From positions 158,814-222,813 of the forward strand of contig NZ_JAAOZC010000005.1 of the NCBI RefSeq assembly GCF_011761305.1: a DNA stretch of 64,000 nt. Reading direction: 5' to 3'. Position numbers and translations under genes: made by a program. The first letter of the stretch is position 1. The number at the start of each line of letters is the position of its first letter. The DNA comes from Sphingomonas vulcanisoli (GTDB lineage: Bacteria > Pseudomonadota > Alphaproteobacteria > Sphingomonadales > Sphingomonadaceae). Below are positions 1-9,985 of the stretch, piece after piece. The notes beneath the pieces were generated by a model that made no database searches, was not told the DNA's origin, and worked only from the letters and a program-made list of their open reading frames with translations.

Positions 1-2
1 TG

Positions 3-74
3 GCGGGGTTGTGCGGTTACGCCGCGGCGACATTGGCGTTTCAGCTCAGGCGCGGCTGGCGGCTGATGCGGTAA
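3..74 (+). CDS. C-terminal end of a probable membrane protein (partial)
   Basis: The first 72 bases read open in frame 3 and end at TAA (72-74). The 23 residues (for example CGYAAATLAFQLRRGW) look like the last membrane segment and cytoplasmic tail of an integral membrane protein. The gene begins outside the window and the family cannot be named. The stop lies directly before a palindromic repeat, a common position for such repeats here. Weak support: this is only a short open stretch with plausible composition. Confidence 0.35.
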   Translation, partial: AGLCGYAAATLAFQLRRGWRLMR

Positions 75-207
75 ATCCTCCCCGGCACGGGGAGGGGGAC
101 CATCCGCAGGATGGTGGAGCGGGCTCGCAATCAAGCGCAACGCTTAACGGAGAGCCCCCACTCTCTCATCGCTGCGCGATCCCACCTCCCCGTTCCGGGG
201 AGGATCA
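75..207. repeat. GC-rich palindromic repeat, CCTCCCCGG class
   Basis: Two inverted arms (ATCCTCCCCGGCACGGGGAG near 75-95 and CACCTCCCCGTTCCGGGGAG near 184-203) flank a variable centre containing its own hairpin (CCATCCGCAGGATGG). The arrangement matches the element inside imuB at 4633-4757. It sits between two convergent genes. Confidence 0.85.
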
Positions 208-1845
208 GACCCGGATCACCGCGACATCGACGATCGGCTTCTTGCCCGTCCAGTTGGTCGCGCGGCGGCGGACCGCCAGGCGGATTGATTCGCGCAATTT
301 GGTCTCGTCACGCCCGCCTTTTTCAGCCGCTTCGGCAGCGGCATCGCGCGCATCGGCGAGGAAATCCTCGCGATCCTCTTCCACCGGGATACCCTGGATC
401 TGCACTGCGGCCTCGCCCTTGATGCGGCCGTCCTTGCCCAGCGCCACCGTCACCGAGATCACCCCGTTGACGGCAATCTTGCGCCGCTCGTTCATTGTCG
501 CGCCGTCGGCGGGGAGGATGACGTCGCCGTCGAGGATCAGGCGGCCCGCGCGTTCGTTGCCGATCTTCATAGGACCATCGGGCGCAAGACGCAGCAGATC
601 GCCGTTCTGCTGAACGATGCCCTTCGGCACACCCTGCTCCCGCGCGAATCGCTCCTGTTCGGCCATGTGCCGCATCTCGCCATGGACGGGCAGGATGATC
701 TCGGGCCGGATCCATTTGTACATCAGCGCCAATTCGGGACGGCCCGGATGACCCGAAACATGAACGTGCGCCTGACGATCGGTGACCATCAGAATCCCCT
801 TGGTGACCAGCGCATTCTGGATGCGGCCGATCGCCATTTCGTTGCCGGGGATCTGCTTGGACGAGAAGACCACGGTATCGCCGGCGCTCAGCTTGATCTG
901 GTGGCTGTCGAACGCCACCCGCGCCAGCGCCGCGCGCGATTCGCCCTGTCCGCCGGTGGCGACGATCATCACCTCACGCTTCGGCAGCTTCATCGCCGTC
1001 TCGAAATCGATCAACGGCGGGAAATCCTGGAGATAGCCGGTCTGCTTGGCGACCTTGATGATGCGATCGAGCGAGCGCCCCGCGACACAGAGCTGCCGCC
1101 CGCAATCGCGCGCCACCTGCCCCAGCGTCTGCACGCGCGCCGCATTGGAGGCGAAGGTGGTGACGAGCACGCGGCCCTCCGCCGCCTTGATCACGCCATC
1201 GAGACCTTCGCGCACGGCAGCTTCGGAGCCGCTGGCGTGATCGTTGAACACATTGGTCGAATCGCAGACCAGCGCCAGCACGCCTTCATCGCCGATCGCG
1301 CTCAGCTCCGCCGCGGTGGAGGGGGTGCCGAGCAGGGGCTCGTCATCAATCTTCCAATCGCCGGTGTGGAAGATGGTGCCGTAAGGCGTGGTGATCTTGA
1401 GCGCATTGCCCTCGGGAATCGAGTGGGCGAGCGGCACATAGGTGAAGCCGAACGGCCCGAGATCGAAGCTCGAATCGCGCTCGATCACCTTGAGCTTCAC
1501 CTGCTTGGTGATGCCCTCTTCCTCCAGCTTGCCGCGGATCAGCCCGGCGGTGAACGGCGTCGCATAGAGCGGCACGCCGAGATCGGCGGCGAGATAGGGG
1601 ATCGCGCCGATATGATCCTCATGGCCGTGTGTCAGTACGATGCCGATCAGGCTATCGCGATGGCGTTCGATGAAATCGAGATCGGGCAGCACGAGGTCGA
1701 TCCCCGGATAGCCGGGATCGGCGAAAGTGAGGCCGAGATCGACCATCACCCATTTGCCGTCACAGCCGTAGAGATTGACGTTCATGCCGATCTCGCCCGA
1801 TCCACCGAGCGCGAGGAAAAGCAGTTCTTTGCCGGGAATGGTCAT
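205..1845 (-). CDS. rnj: Ribonuclease J family endo/exoribonuclease
   Basis: A 546-residue metallo-beta-lactamase/beta-CASP ribonuclease, the usual RNase J length. RNase J enzymes cut RNA internally and degrade it 5'-to-3', taking part in rRNA and mRNA maturation. The zinc motif HGHEDH is near residue 74, the N-terminus has the GGSGEIGMN signature, and later beta-CASP motifs include HVSGHPGRPEL and PVHGEMRHM. The ATG at 1843-1845 is the natural start because the conserved fold begins about ten residues in. The gene is transcribed alone, divergent from miaB; a palindromic repeat touches its stop. Identity is secure; the local RNA targets are unknown. Confidence 0.95.
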   Translation of the reverse strand: MTIPGKELLFLALGGSGEIGMNVNLYGCDGKWVMVDLGLTFADPGYPGIDLVLPDLDFIERHRDSLIGIVLTHGHEDHIGAIPYLAADLGVPLYATPFTAGLIRGKLEEEGITKQVKLKVIERDSSFDLGPFGFTYVPLAHSIPEGNALKITTPYGTIFHTGDWKIDDEPLLGTPSTAAELSAIGDEGVLALVCDSTNVFNDHASGSEAAVREGLDGVIKAAEGRVLVTTFASNAARVQTLGQVARDCGRQLCVAGRSLDRIIKVAKQTGYLQDFPPLIDFETAMKLPKREVMIVATGGQGESRAALARVAFDSHQIKLSAGDTVVFSSKQIPGNEMAIGRIQNALVTKGILMVTDRQAHVHVSGHPGRPELALMYKWIRPEIILPVHGEMRHMAEQERFAREQGVPKGIVQQNGDLLRLAPDGPMKIGNERAGRLILDGDVILPADGATMNERRKIAVNGVISVTVALGKDGRIKGEAAVQIQGIPVEEDREDFLADARDAAAEAAEKGGRDETKLRESIRLAVRRRATNWTGKKPIVDVAVIRV

Positions 1846-1932
1846 GGAAAGCCGTATTAGGAGGGATGCGCGCCGCGCGCGCGGATTTCCTCTCCCTGTA
1901 GAGCCTCAGCGTGGGCGGGCAAGGGCAGCATT

Positions 1933-1949
1933 TGCCTAAGTTTTAGGCA
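1933..1949. promoter_or_regulatory. 7-bp perfect inverted repeat in the rnj-miaB intergenic region
   Basis: TGCCTAA (1933-1939) and TTAGGCA (1943-1949) are separated by GTT. It lies in the AT-richer part of the 312-bp gap between the divergent genes, where promoters are expected. It could be an operator; no regulator can be assigned. Confidence 0.3.
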
Positions 1950-2092
1950 TGTTGCGCAAAATAGGTGCAAAATATTTGTTGCGGGACTGGCCGGCTAAGG
2001 TTAGTCCCTTTTAACCCGGTGCGCGGCAGCCCGGGATACGCTAAGGTCCATAGAGGCCCGCGTCCTCGGGAGAGGATGCCGCCACAGGAAAT

Positions 2093-2128
2093 GTGCCCCG
2101 GCGGTCACCCGTCCGGGGCACTTTCTTA
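2093..2128 (+). terminator. Intrinsic terminator-like hairpin 30 bp upstream of miaB
   Basis: GTGCCCCGG (2093-2101) and CCGGGGCAC (2113-2121) form a 9-bp perfect stem with an 11-nt loop, followed by TTTCTTA. It stands inside the rnj-miaB gap with no protein gene before it on the plus strand. It may end a small RNA starting around 1985-2045, or act as a leader attenuator for miaB. Confidence 0.6.
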
Positions 2129-2157
2129 TCCGCCCCTCGTCGAATAGAGCGCCCGAT

Positions 2158-3480
2158 ATGAGCCGCGCCGCGCCCAAGAGCTTTCACGTCAAGTCGTTCG
2201 GCTGCCAGATGAACGTCTATGACGGCGCGCGCATGGGCGAATTGCTGGCGAGCGAGGGCATGGCCGAAGCCGATGCCGACAGCGCCGATCTGATCGTGCT
2301 CAACACCTGCCACATCCGCGAGAAAGCCGCCGAGAAAATCTATTCGGACATCGGCCGCATCGTGAAACGCGCCGATACCGCCGGGCGCGGCAAGCCGATG
2401 ATCGCGGTGGCGGGATGCGTCGCGCAGGCCGAGGGCGCGGAGATCTCCAAGCGCGCGAAAGCAGTGGATATCGTCGTCGGCCCGCAGGCCTATCACAATC
2501 TGCCGGGTCTGGTGCGCGCGGCGACGGCAGGAGGCCGCGCGCTGGATACCGATATGCCCGCGCTGTCCAAGTTCGAAAGCCTGCCCCGGCGGCGCAAGCA
2601 GGGGCCGACCGCCTTTCTCACCGTGCAGGAAGGCTGCGACAAATTCTGCACCTATTGCGTGGTGCCCTACACCCGCGGCGCCGAGATTTCACGGCCATGG
2701 CACGCGCTGATCGACGAGGCCAAGGCGCTGATCGACAATGGCGCGGTGGAGATCAGCCTGCTCGGCCAGAACGTCAACGCTTGGGCCGATGGCGGACGCG
2801 GCCTGCACGATCTGATCGAGGCGCTAGCGGCGCTGCCCGGCCTCGCGCGCATCCGCTACACCACCAGCCACCCCAACGACATGGCCGACGGCCTGATCGC
2901 CGCGCACCGCGACATCGACAAATTGATGCCCTTCCTCCACCTGCCCGTGCAGGCGGGAAGCGACCGCATCCTCAAGGCGATGAATCGCGGTCATGACGTT
3001 GCGGGCTATCTCCGCCTTATCGATCGCGTCCGCGCCGCGCGGCCCGATATCGCCGTCTCGGGCGATTATATCGTCGGCTTTCCCGGCGAGAGCGACGCGG
3101 ATTTCGAGGATACGCTGGCGGTGGTCCGCGCCATCGGCCACGCGCAGGCGTTCAGCTTCAAATACAGCCCCCGCCCCGGCACGCCCGCCGCGACAATGGG
3201 CGATCCGGTGGCGCCCGAAGTAGCGGATGAACGGCTGCAGCGGCTCCAGGCCCTGCTCGCCGAACAGCAAATGGCATTCAATCGCGCGACGATCGGCAAA
3301 CGGTGCGAGGTGCTGATCGAGCGCACGGGCAAGCGGCCGGGTCAAATGCTCGGCAAGTCGCCCTGGCTGCAATCGGTGCTGATCGACGGCGGCGCGATCG
3401 GCGATCTGGTGACGGTGGAGATCACGGCCGCCGGACCGCTGAGCATGAACGGCCAGGTGCGCACGCCCGCGTTCGTTTAG
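2158..3480 (+). CDS. miaB: tRNA-2-methylthio-N6-dimethylallyladenosine synthase MiaB
   Basis: A 440-residue radical SAM methylthiotransferase that adds a methylthio group to i6A37 of tRNAs reading UNN codons. The N-terminal MTTase domain has SFGCQMN and NTCHIREKA cysteine motifs (about residues 14-52). The radical SAM CxxxCxxC motif (CDKFCTYC) lies at residues 160-167, and a TRAM-type region forms the last 65 residues. Length and motif order are complete. It stands alone behind a terminator-like hairpin, and its stop overlaps the stop of the convergent gene on the other strand. Confidence 0.97.
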   Translation: MSRAAPKSFHVKSFGCQMNVYDGARMGELLASEGMAEADADSADLIVLNTCHIREKAAEKIYSDIGRIVKRADTAGRGKPMIAVAGCVAQAEGAEISKRAKAVDIVVGPQAYHNLPGLVRAATAGGRALDTDMPALSKFESLPRRRKQGPTAFLTVQEGCDKFCTYCVVPYTRGAEISRPWHALIDEAKALIDNGAVEISLLGQNVNAWADGGRGLHDLIEALAALPGLARIRYTTSHPNDMADGLIAAHRDIDKLMPFLHLPVQAGSDRILKAMNRGHDVAGYLRLIDRVRAARPDIAVSGDYIVGFPGESDADFEDTLAVVRAIGHAQAFSFKYSPRPGTPAATMGDPVAPEVADERLQRLQALLAEQQMAFNRATIGKRCEVLIERTGKRPGQMLGKSPWLQSVLIDGGAIGDLVTVEITAAGPLSMNGQVRTPAFV

Positions 3481-3791
3481 AAGGGCTTCGTCAGCGACAG
3501 CATGAAGCGCGGCGGCCCGCCGGTTGGAAGCGGAGTCGCCTGACCATGTGCGGTGGCTGTGACGTTGCCGGGTAGGCTGGCCTGCGCAGTGATATGCTGG
3601 TCACCATAAGCGCCGGGTATCGATTTGGTGCGATAGCGATCAGAATCGCGGCGCCCGCAAACGGTAATTTCATCGCGCTTGCCCGGTGTGCAACCCGAAC
3701 CTGAAAACGCCTTGGCTTTGGCAAGATCGAAATCGATTGAAGGCAGAGGCGGTGTTGCGCTGACTTGAAGCCATAATAGCGCGATCGACAT
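3477..3791 (-). CDS. Small secreted protein of sphingomonad type, function unknown
   Basis: A 104-residue protein. The ATG at 3789-3791 is chosen over the upstream start at 3890 because GGAGAAGG precedes it with good spacing. The N-terminus ([18 protein letters not shown]) resembles an export signal. The middle carries the DEITVCGRR stretch with a cysteine pair seen in many short exported sphingomonad proteins of unknown role, followed by a Tyr/Arg-rich segment. It converges on miaB (4-nt overlap) and diverges from imuA; its upstream region runs close to the LexA box, although its real start is about 80 bp away. No function is assigned. Confidence 0.6.
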   Translation of the reverse strand: MSIALLWLQVSATPPLPSIDFDLAKAKAFSGSGCTPGKRDEITVCGRRDSDRYRTKSIPGAYGDQHITAQASLPGNVTATAHGQATPLPTGGPPRFMLSLTKPF

Positions 3792-3873
3792 CGCCTTCTC
3801 CACATCGAAGGGCACCACGCTGAGCGCCGATTGTGCCTTTTGTGGGGCGCTTGACTCTTCATCTGTTCTTTTA

Positions 3874-3888
3874 GAACATATAAAGAAC
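3874..3888. promoter_or_regulatory. LexA (SOS) box of the imuA-imuB-dnaE2 operon
   Basis: GAAC-ATATAAA-GAAC exactly fits the alphaproteobacterial LexA operator (GTTC-N7-GTTC read on the other strand). It ends 4 bp before the imuA ATG. A further GTTC at 3865-3868 forms a palindrome with the first GAAC. Position and match imply direct LexA repression and DNA-damage induction of the cassette. Confidence 0.88.
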
Positions 3889-3892
3889 ATGG

Positions 3893-4627
3893 ATGAGCGA
3901 GTCGCGTGCCTTGACGGCGGGGAGGAGCCCTGCCTTTTCCCTGCCCTCCCCGGCGGAGTCGCCCTTGCGGCGACCGTTGGGCGTGGCCGGGCTGGATGCC
4001 GCGCTGGGCGGCGGGATCGCCCGCGGCCGGGTCCACGAAGTCTATGCGGGAGCGGCGGGCGAGGGGCCGAGCGCGGCGGGCTTCGCGCTGATGCTGGCGC
4101 TGAAGGCGGGCGGCGCGCAGGGCCATATCGTCTGGCTGGGCCCGCGCGAGACCCTGCCGCATGGGCCGGGGCTTGCCGAGCTCGGCTTTGCGGTGGAGCA
4201 TATCTTGTTCGTAAGCGTGACGGGCGAAAAAGCGCTGCTCAAGGCCGCCGCCGATATCGTGCGATCACCCGCGGCGGGGACATTGGTGGTGGATGCCGCG
4301 GCGGCCGCCAAGGCGATCGGGCTGACAGAAAGCCGGCGGCTGACGCTCTTCGCCGAACGATCGGGTGTGACCGCGCTGGTGCTGCGCGGGCATGGGGGGC
4401 AAGTGCCTTCGTCGGCCGAAACGCGCTGGCTGGTCACCGCCGCGCCCTCGACGCCAATCGAGATGGAAGCGCCTGGCGGCCCCGCCTTTGCGGTGGACCT
4501 GGTGCGCCGCCGCGGCGGCCCGCCCTCGCCCGGCTGGCGGCTGGAGTGGGATCGTGAGACCGGAGCCTTCACGCCGCTACCTGGCGCTGTTCCTGCCGAC
4601 ACTGGCGTTCGACAGCTGGCGGGCTAA
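3893..4627 (+). CDS. imuA: ImuA, RecA/SulA-like accessory protein of translesion synthesis
   Basis: A 244-residue RecA-fold protein of the ImuA type, the first gene of the damage-inducible mutasome cassette in many bacteria lacking umuDC. The segment GVAGLDAALGGGIARGRVHE (residues 30-49) is the typical start of the RecA-like domain, and the Walker A lysine region is degenerate as in other ImuA proteins. Translation starts 4 bp after a LexA box, so a leaderless or very short-leader mRNA is likely. The last 74 nt overlap imuB, which argues for coupled translation. It is thought to help assemble ImuB and DnaE2 at stalled forks. Confidence 0.9.
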   Translation: MSESRALTAGRSPAFSLPSPAESPLRRPLGVAGLDAALGGGIARGRVHEVYAGAAGEGPSAAGFALMLALKAGGAQGHIVWLGPRETLPHGPGLAELGFAVEHILFVSVTGEKALLKAAADIVRSPAAGTLVVDAAAAAKAIGLTESRRLTLFAERSGVTALVLRGHGGQVPSSAETRWLVTAAPSTPIEMEAPGGPAFAVDLVRRRGGPPSPGWRLEWDRETGAFTPLPGAVPADTGVRQLAG

Positions 4628-6230
4628 CACAAAAATCCTCCCCGGCACGGGGAGGGGGACCGCCGAAGGCGGTGGAGGGGGCTCTCCACCAGGCACATCG
4701 CTTGTGAAGAGCCCCCTCCGTCACGCCTGCGGCGCGCCACCTCCGCGTACCGGAGATGAGCTGGTCGTCTTCACCGATCGCATCGCCAATGCCGTCCGCC
4801 TCACCGCACTCTCTCCGGCAGCTGTAGCTAAGGGCCTTACCCCCAATCTCACCCTAGCCGACGCCCGCGCCCGCTTCCCCGAACTCGTCGCGATCGAGCG
4901 CGACCATGCGGCCGAAGCGGATCTGCTCGCCCGCATCGTCGCGGGCCTCGCGCGCTACACGCCGATGGCCACCAGCCAGCCGCGCGACGGCGCGATGCTC
5001 GACATCAGCGGCTGCGCGCACCCTTTCGGCGACGAGCGCGGGCTGGCCCGCGATCTCGCAGGGCGGTTGAAAGCGGGGGGCGTCACCGCGCGGCTCGGCC
5101 TCGGCGACACGCCCGAAATGGCCCGTGCCCGCGCGCGCTTCGGGGCGCTCGAAGGCGACATCCTCGCTCTCCCCGTCGAAGCGCTGGAGGCGGACGCGGC
5201 GACCACCACCGCGCTGCGCCGCGCAGGCCTCAAGACGATCGCCGATCTCGCCTGCCGCCCGCGCCGGATGCTCGCCGCGCGGTTCGGCGATCTCGCGCTC
5301 AGGCTCGGCCGCCTGCTGGGCGAGGAGGATCGGCGGATCACGCCCGAACGCGCGCTGCCCCCGATCTTCGCGCTGCGCCGCTTCGCCGAGCCGATCGGGC
5401 GCGTCGAGGATGCCCTCGCCTGCCTGGAGGATTTGCTCGGCCAGGCCGCCGTCAGCCTGCTCGATCGCCACGCGGGCGGCCGCCGCTTCATCGCGCGGTT
5501 GTTCCGCAGCGATGGCGCGGTGCCGCTGCTCAGCGTCGAGACCGGGCGCCCGGTGCGCGATCCTGCGATCGTGATGCGGCTGTTCCGCGAGCGGCTGGAG
5601 GCCTTGTCGGATCCGATCGATCCCGGCTTCGGCTTCGATTGCGTGCGGCTGGACGTGCCCGCCACCGAACCGCTCGCGCCCGCGCAGACCGGGCTCGAGG
5701 AGACGCGCGATCCCGCCGAGCCCCTCGCCCAGCTGATCGATCGCCTCGCCGCCCGCCTCGGGCCGCACAGTATCCGCCGCGCCGTGCCGCTCAACAGCCA
5801 TCTGCCCGAATGCGCGGCGATGCTGGCGCCACCCGGCGAGCCCGGCGCATGGCGGCGCCCCACCGATCCCGATCCGCCCGCGCGCCCGCTGCGCCTGCTC
5901 GATCCCCCGGCGCGCGTGGATGTGACTTACGGCCTGCCGATGGGGCCGCCGCGCCGCTTCGTCTGGAAGGGCCAGGCGCATGAGGTGGCGCGCTGGGAAG
6001 GACCCGAGCGCATCGCCGCCGAATGGTGGCGGCGCAGCATCGCGGCGGATATCTGGCGCCGCCGCGATGCGGAGGACCACAATCTGCCGCTGCCTCCCGG
6101 CGCGGGCGGGCTGACGCGCGATTATTATCGGGTGGAGGATGCAGACGGCCACCGCTTCTGGCTGTTCCGCCACGGGTTGCAGGCGGAGAAGGGGCGGCCC
6201 GGCTGGTATCTGCACGGGCTGTTCGCATGA
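4554..6230 (+). CDS. imuB: ImuB, Y-family polymerase-like mutasome scaffold with an inserted repeat
   Basis: A 558-residue DinB/UmuC-like protein without polymerase activity in its family; ImuB links DnaE2 to the beta clamp. The GTG at 4554 is chosen because GGAG lies 7 nt upstream and the conserved N-terminus RRYLALFLPTLAFD follows at once; no ATG fits. The palm-like core (LLDISGCAHPFG-type segment MLDISGCAHPFG) and the C-terminal regions are intact. Residues about 25-68 (NTKILPG to RTGD) are foreign to the family and encoded by a palindromic repeat at 4633-4757, in frame, between the first beta strand and the FTDRIANAVRL segment. The end overlaps dnaE2 by ATGA. Confidence 0.9.
   Translation: MRPEPSRRYLALFLPTLAFDSWRANTKILPGTGRGTAEGGGGGSPPGTSLVKSPLRHACGAPPPRTGDELVVFTDRIANAVRLTALSPAAVAKGLTPNLTLADARARFPELVAIERDHAAEADLLARIVAGLARYTPMATSQPRDGAMLDISGCAHPFGDERGLARDLAGRLKAGGVTARLGLGDTPEMARARARFGALEGDILALPVEALEADAATTTALRRAGLKTIADLACRPRRMLAARFGDLALRLGRLLGEEDRRITPERALPPIFALRRFAEPIGRVEDALACLEDLLGQAAVSLLDRHAGGRRFIARLFRSDGAVPLLSVETGRPVRDPAIVMRLFRERLEALSDPIDPGFGFDCVRLDVPATEPLAPAQTGLEETRDPAEPLAQLIDRLAARLGPHSIRRAVPLNSHLPECAAMLAPPGEPGAWRRPTDPDPPARPLRLLDPPARVDVTYGLPMGPPRRFVWKGQAHEVARWEGPERIAAEWWRRSIAADIWRRRDAEDHNLPLPPGAGGLTRDYYRVEDADGHRFWLFRHGLQAEKGRPGWYLHGLFA
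4633..4757. repeat. Palindromic repeat inserted in frame within imuB
   Basis: The arms TCCTCCCCGGCACGGGGAGG (from 4636) and CACCTCCGCGTACCGGAGAT (4738-4757) flank inner inverted segments (AGGGGGCTCTCC / GAAGAGCCCCCT). Overall plan and the first arm are shared with the repeat at 75-207. It adds about 44 codons to imuB without a stop or frameshift. Confidence 0.88.
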
Positions 6231-9200
6231 GCAAGGGCAGCGAAATGCCCGCTTACGCCGAGCTGGCGGCAGCCACCAATTTCTCCTTTCTCCATGGCGC
6301 CAGCCACGGCAGCGACATGGTCCATCGCGCGATGGCGTTGCACTATAAAGGGCTGGGCATTGCCGACCGCAACACCGTCGCCGGGGTGGTGCGCGCCTGG
6401 GGTGCGCTCAAGGACAAGAGGGAGAAGGCGCAGGATCTGGTGCGAGGGCCGATCCAGCCGATGCTCAAACTCGTCACCGGCGCGCGCCTGGTTTTCGCCG
6501 ACGGCACGCCGGACATCATTGCTTATCCCGAGAACCGGCATGGCTGGGGAAGCCTGTGCCGGATGCTTTCCAACGGCAATCTCAAGGCCGACAAGGGCGA
6601 TTGCGTCCTCAAATTCAAGGATTTGCTGGATCATATCGATGGCCTGCTGCTGATCGTTCTGCCGGAGAGCAGCCGGCGGGAAGGAGAGGGGAAGGCGCGG
6701 CAGCCGGAAAATCAGACGGTGCTGCCGGGCGATCCGGGATCGGGCAATGTGCTGCGGTTTCCTGGCCCTTCCGAAATATCCGGCGGAGGCCATGTTTTGG
6801 AGGAATCACGGCTTTCCGCCACGGTCACGCAGCTAAAGCCCAATCGGCATGACGACTTACAGCTTGAAGCCATCCTGACCCGCCTGCGCCGCGCGGCGCC
6901 CGATCGCGTGTGGCTTGGCATCGCCCCCCGAATGGACGGCAAGGATGACCGCCGCCTGAAGCGGCACGCGCGAGTCGCCGCCAAAGCCAGGGTGCCGCTG
7001 ATCGCGGTCAACGATGCGCTTTATGCCACAGCGCAGGATCGTCCGCTGCAGGACGTGCTAACCTGCATTCGCCTGGGCCTGACGATCCCGCATGCAGGGC
7101 GCGCGCTGGAAGCCAATGCCGATCGTCACCTCAAGTCCCCACAGGAGATGCTTGAACTCTTCAAGGCGTATCCAAAAGCGATCGAGGAAACGACGAAGCT
7201 GCTGGCCCGCGTGAGTTTCGATCTGAGCCAATTGGAATATGAATATCCGCACGAACCCGTGCCGGAAGGTTGGCAGCCGCAACGCTGGCTACAGCATCTG
7301 GTGATCGAGGCCGCGCGTGAAAAGTGGCCTGGCAGGACCGTTCCCCGCAAAGTGATCGGCATGCTGATGGAGGAATTCCGCCTCATCCGCCGCTGCAACT
7401 ATCCTTATTATTTTCTTACCGTGCACGATGTGGTGAAGTTCGCGCGATCGCAGGAGCCTCCGATCCTGTGCCAGGGCCGCGGCTCCGCCGCCAATTCGAT
7501 GGTCTGTTACCTGCTGGGCATCACCTCGGTGGATCCGGCCGCGAACAACCTGCTCTTCAGCCGCTTCCTCTCCGAAGAGCGGAAAGAGCCGCCCGATATC
7601 GACGTCGATTTCGAGCATGAGCGGCGCGAGGAGGTGATGCAATATATCTACCAACGCTATGGCCGCCACCGTGCCGGCATCGTGGCGACGGTCATTCACT
7701 ATCGCTCGCGGTCTGCGGTGCGGGAGGTCGGCAAGGCGCTCGGTCTGACGGAAGACATCACCTCCCGCCTCGTCTCCACCGTCTGGGGGAGCTTTTCGAC
7801 CGTGATGGAAGAAAAGCGATACGCCGAAACCGGCTTCAGCCTCGATAATGCCGAGATCGCGCGGCTCAATCACTTCGTGGCGCAGCTGCTCAAGGCGCCG
7901 TTTCCCCGCCATCTCTCCCAGCATGTTGGCGGCTATGTGCTGACCGAACATGCGCTCGTCGAGACGGTGCCGCTGCACCATGCGGCGATGGAGGATCGTA
8001 CCTTCATCGAATGGGACAAGGACGATATCGACGTGCTGGGCCTGATGAAGGTCGATATTCTATCGCTCGGCATGCTGACCTGCATCCGCAAGGCTTTCGA
8101 TCTCATCCGAAAGGACGGCGGCCCCGCTTACACACTTGCGAATATCGAACAGGGCCAGCCTGACGTTTATGACATGCTCTGCCGCGGCGACAGTCTGGGC
8201 GTGTTCCAGGTCGAGAGCCGGGCACAGATGAACATGCTGCCCCGGCTGAAGCCGCGCGAATTGTACGATCTTGTCGTCCAGGTCGCCATCGTCCGACCGG
8301 GGCCGATCCAGGGTGATATGGTGCACCCCTATCTGCGGCGCCGCGCCGGGCTGGAAAAGGCTGAATTTCCGGAGCCCGATCCCGCCTATGGCCCGCCCGA
8401 TGAGCTGGAACAGTTGCTCGGCAAGACCTTCGGCGTGCCGCTCTTTCAGGAGCAGGCAATGCGGTTGGCGATCACCGCGGCCGCTTTCACGCCCGACGAG
8501 GCCAATCGCCTGCGCCGCGCGATGGCGACATTCCGCAACATCGGCGGAATGGAGGATTTCAAGGCCAAGCTGGTCGGCGGCATGACCAAGCGCGGCTATA
8601 CAGCCGATTTCGCAGAGCGTTGCTACAAACAGATCGAGGGCTTCGGCAGTTATGGTTTTCCGGAAAGCCATGCGCAAAGCTTTGCGCTGCTGGTCTATGT
8701 CTCCAGCTATATCAAATGCCGCTACCCCGCCGCTTTCTGCGCGGCGCTGCTCAATTCGCAGCCGATGGGGTTTTACGCACCCGCCCAGATCGTCCGTGAC
8801 GCGGAGGCGCATCGGGTGGAGGTGCGGCCGGTGGATGTGATGTCCAGCGGCTGGGATAATAAGCTCGAACCTGGCACGAACGGGCCTGCCGTCCGGCTGG
8901 GGTTTCGCCAGATCGATGGGTTCAAACAGGAGTGGGTGGAGCGTCCCTGTGCCGATGCGGCCATGCGGCCCGGGCGTGCGGGGCAGAGGGTCTATGACAA
9001 GATGCAAAGCATCCTGCCGATCGCTTATGACAGGCCCGGCTTTGGGGACGCGCCACCGCCGCGTCCCGGGGAAGAGATCGAGTGGCTTTCGCACCAACTT
9101 CCCACGCGCGCGCTCCGCCTGCTGGCCGATGCCGATGCGTTCGGATCGCTCGATCTCAACCGCCGCAATGCCTTGTGGGAGGTTCACCGGATGCCGGGCG

Positions 9201-9829
9201 ATACCTTGCCGTTGTTTGCCGCCGCCGATGCGCGCGAACTGCGCGAGGAGGCGGACGCTCGCCTCCCCGCCATGCCGCTGAGCGAGGAGGTGGCGGCCGA
9301 TTATCAGATGGTGCGGCTATCGCTGAAAGCGCATCCGATGACCTTCCTGCGGCCGATCTTCGATGCCGAGCGCGTGACGCGCGCCGCCGATCTCAACCGG
9401 CTCAAGGATGGCGCGCGCGCCAGGGTGGCGGGGGTGGTGCTCGTCCGCCAGCGACCGGGCAAGGGCAACGCCATCTTCATCACGCTGGAGGATGAGACCG
9501 GGGTCGCCAACCTATTGCTCTGGGCGCGCGATTTCGAGCGGAACCGTGTGGCCGTGATGGCGGCGCGGCTGATGCTGGCCGAGGGCATCGTCCAGATCAC
9601 CGAAGAGACGATGCCTGACGGGGAGACCATGCGCATCCCCCACCTGATGACCGCACGGGTTCACGATCGCACCGCCGAACTCTCCCGCCTTTCCGAAGAG
9701 CATCAGACCCGCCAGCCGCTCGCCCGCGCCGATGTCTTCGCGCATCCGAACTACACGGCGCAGGGCTCCGGCGGCCGCCGCCATCCGCGTGATATGCGCG
9801 TGCTGCCCAAAAGTCGCGACTTTCACTAA
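6227..9829 (+). CDS. dnaE2: Error-prone DNA polymerase DnaE2 (ImuC)
   Basis: A 1200-residue C-family polymerase alpha subunit of the DnaE2 type, the catalytic partner of ImuA/ImuB in damage-induced mutagenesis. The PHP domain opens at [17 protein letters not shown]. The catalytic acids are in [14 protein letters not shown] (about residue 455), and an OB-fold follows near the C-terminus ([18 protein letters not shown]). The ATG at 6227 overlaps the imuB stop as ATGA; the longer upstream reading only mirrors imuB. Residues near 145-200 are variable and richer in low-conservation sequence. The three genes form one LexA-controlled operon. Confidence 0.95.
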   Translation: MSKGSEMPAYAELAAATNFSFLHGASHGSDMVHRAMALHYKGLGIADRNTVAGVVRAWGALKDKREKAQDLVRGPIQPMLKLVTGARLVFADGTPDIIAYPENRHGWGSLCRMLSNGNLKADKGDCVLKFKDLLDHIDGLLLIVLPESSRREGEGKARQPENQTVLPGDPGSGNVLRFPGPSEISGGGHVLEESRLSATVTQLKPNRHDDLQLEAILTRLRRAAPDRVWLGIAPRMDGKDDRRLKRHARVAAKARVPLIAVNDALYATAQDRPLQDVLTCIRLGLTIPHAGRALEANADRHLKSPQEMLELFKAYPKAIEETTKLLARVSFDLSQLEYEYPHEPVPEGWQPQRWLQHLVIEAAREKWPGRTVPRKVIGMLMEEFRLIRRCNYPYYFLTVHDVVKFARSQEPPILCQGRGSAANSMVCYLLGITSVDPAANNLLFSRFLSEERKEPPDIDVDFEHERREEVMQYIYQRYGRHRAGIVATVIHYRSRSAVREVGKALGLTEDITSRLVSTVWGSFSTVMEEKRYAETGFSLDNAEIARLNHFVAQLLKAPFPRHLSQHVGGYVLTEHALVETVPLHHAAMEDRTFIEWDKDDIDVLGLMKVDILSLGMLTCIRKAFDLIRKDGGPAYTLANIEQGQPDVYDMLCRGDSLGVFQVESRAQMNMLPRLKPRELYDLVVQVAIVRPGPIQGDMVHPYLRRRAGLEKAEFPEPDPAYGPPDELEQLLGKTFGVPLFQEQAMRLAITAAAFTPDEANRLRRAMATFRNIGGMEDFKAKLVGGMTKRGYTADFAERCYKQIEGFGSYGFPESHAQSFALLVYVSSYIKCRYPAAFCAALLNSQPMGFYAPAQIVRDAEAHRVEVRPVDVMSSGWDNKLEPGTNGPAVRLGFRQIDGFKQEWVERPCADAAMRPGRAGQRVYDKMQSILPIAYDRPGFGDAPPPRPGEEIEWLSHQLPTRALRLLADADAFGSLDLNRRNALWEVHRMPGDTLPLFAAADARELREEADARLPAMPLSEEVAADYQMVRLSLKAHPMTFLRPIFDAERVTRAADLNRLKDGARARVAGVVLVRQRPGKGNAIFITLEDETGVANLLLWARDFERNRVAVMAARLMLAEGIVQITEETMPDGETMRIPHLMTARVHDRTAELSRLSEEHQTRQPLARADVFAHPNYTAQGSGGRRHPRDMRVLPKSRDFH

Positions 9830-9876
9830 GGGAAGTCTGGCACTCAGCGAAACCCTGCTCTATGGCGCTGCCAAGT

Positions 9877-9953
<77 letters not shown>

Positions 9954-9985
9954 ACTCTTTAGCCGCCCGATAAGGACGTGCATCG

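Noticed and set aside
667..1860. A 397-codon open frame antisense to rnj
   Set aside because: Composition (rich in R, H, D, I as a mirror of the coding strand) and the secure RNase J call make it a shadow.
4392..4553. Longer imuB start at ATG 4392
   Set aside because: The added 54 residues are the imuA sequence read in another frame; GTG 4554 has GGAG and the conserved N-terminus.
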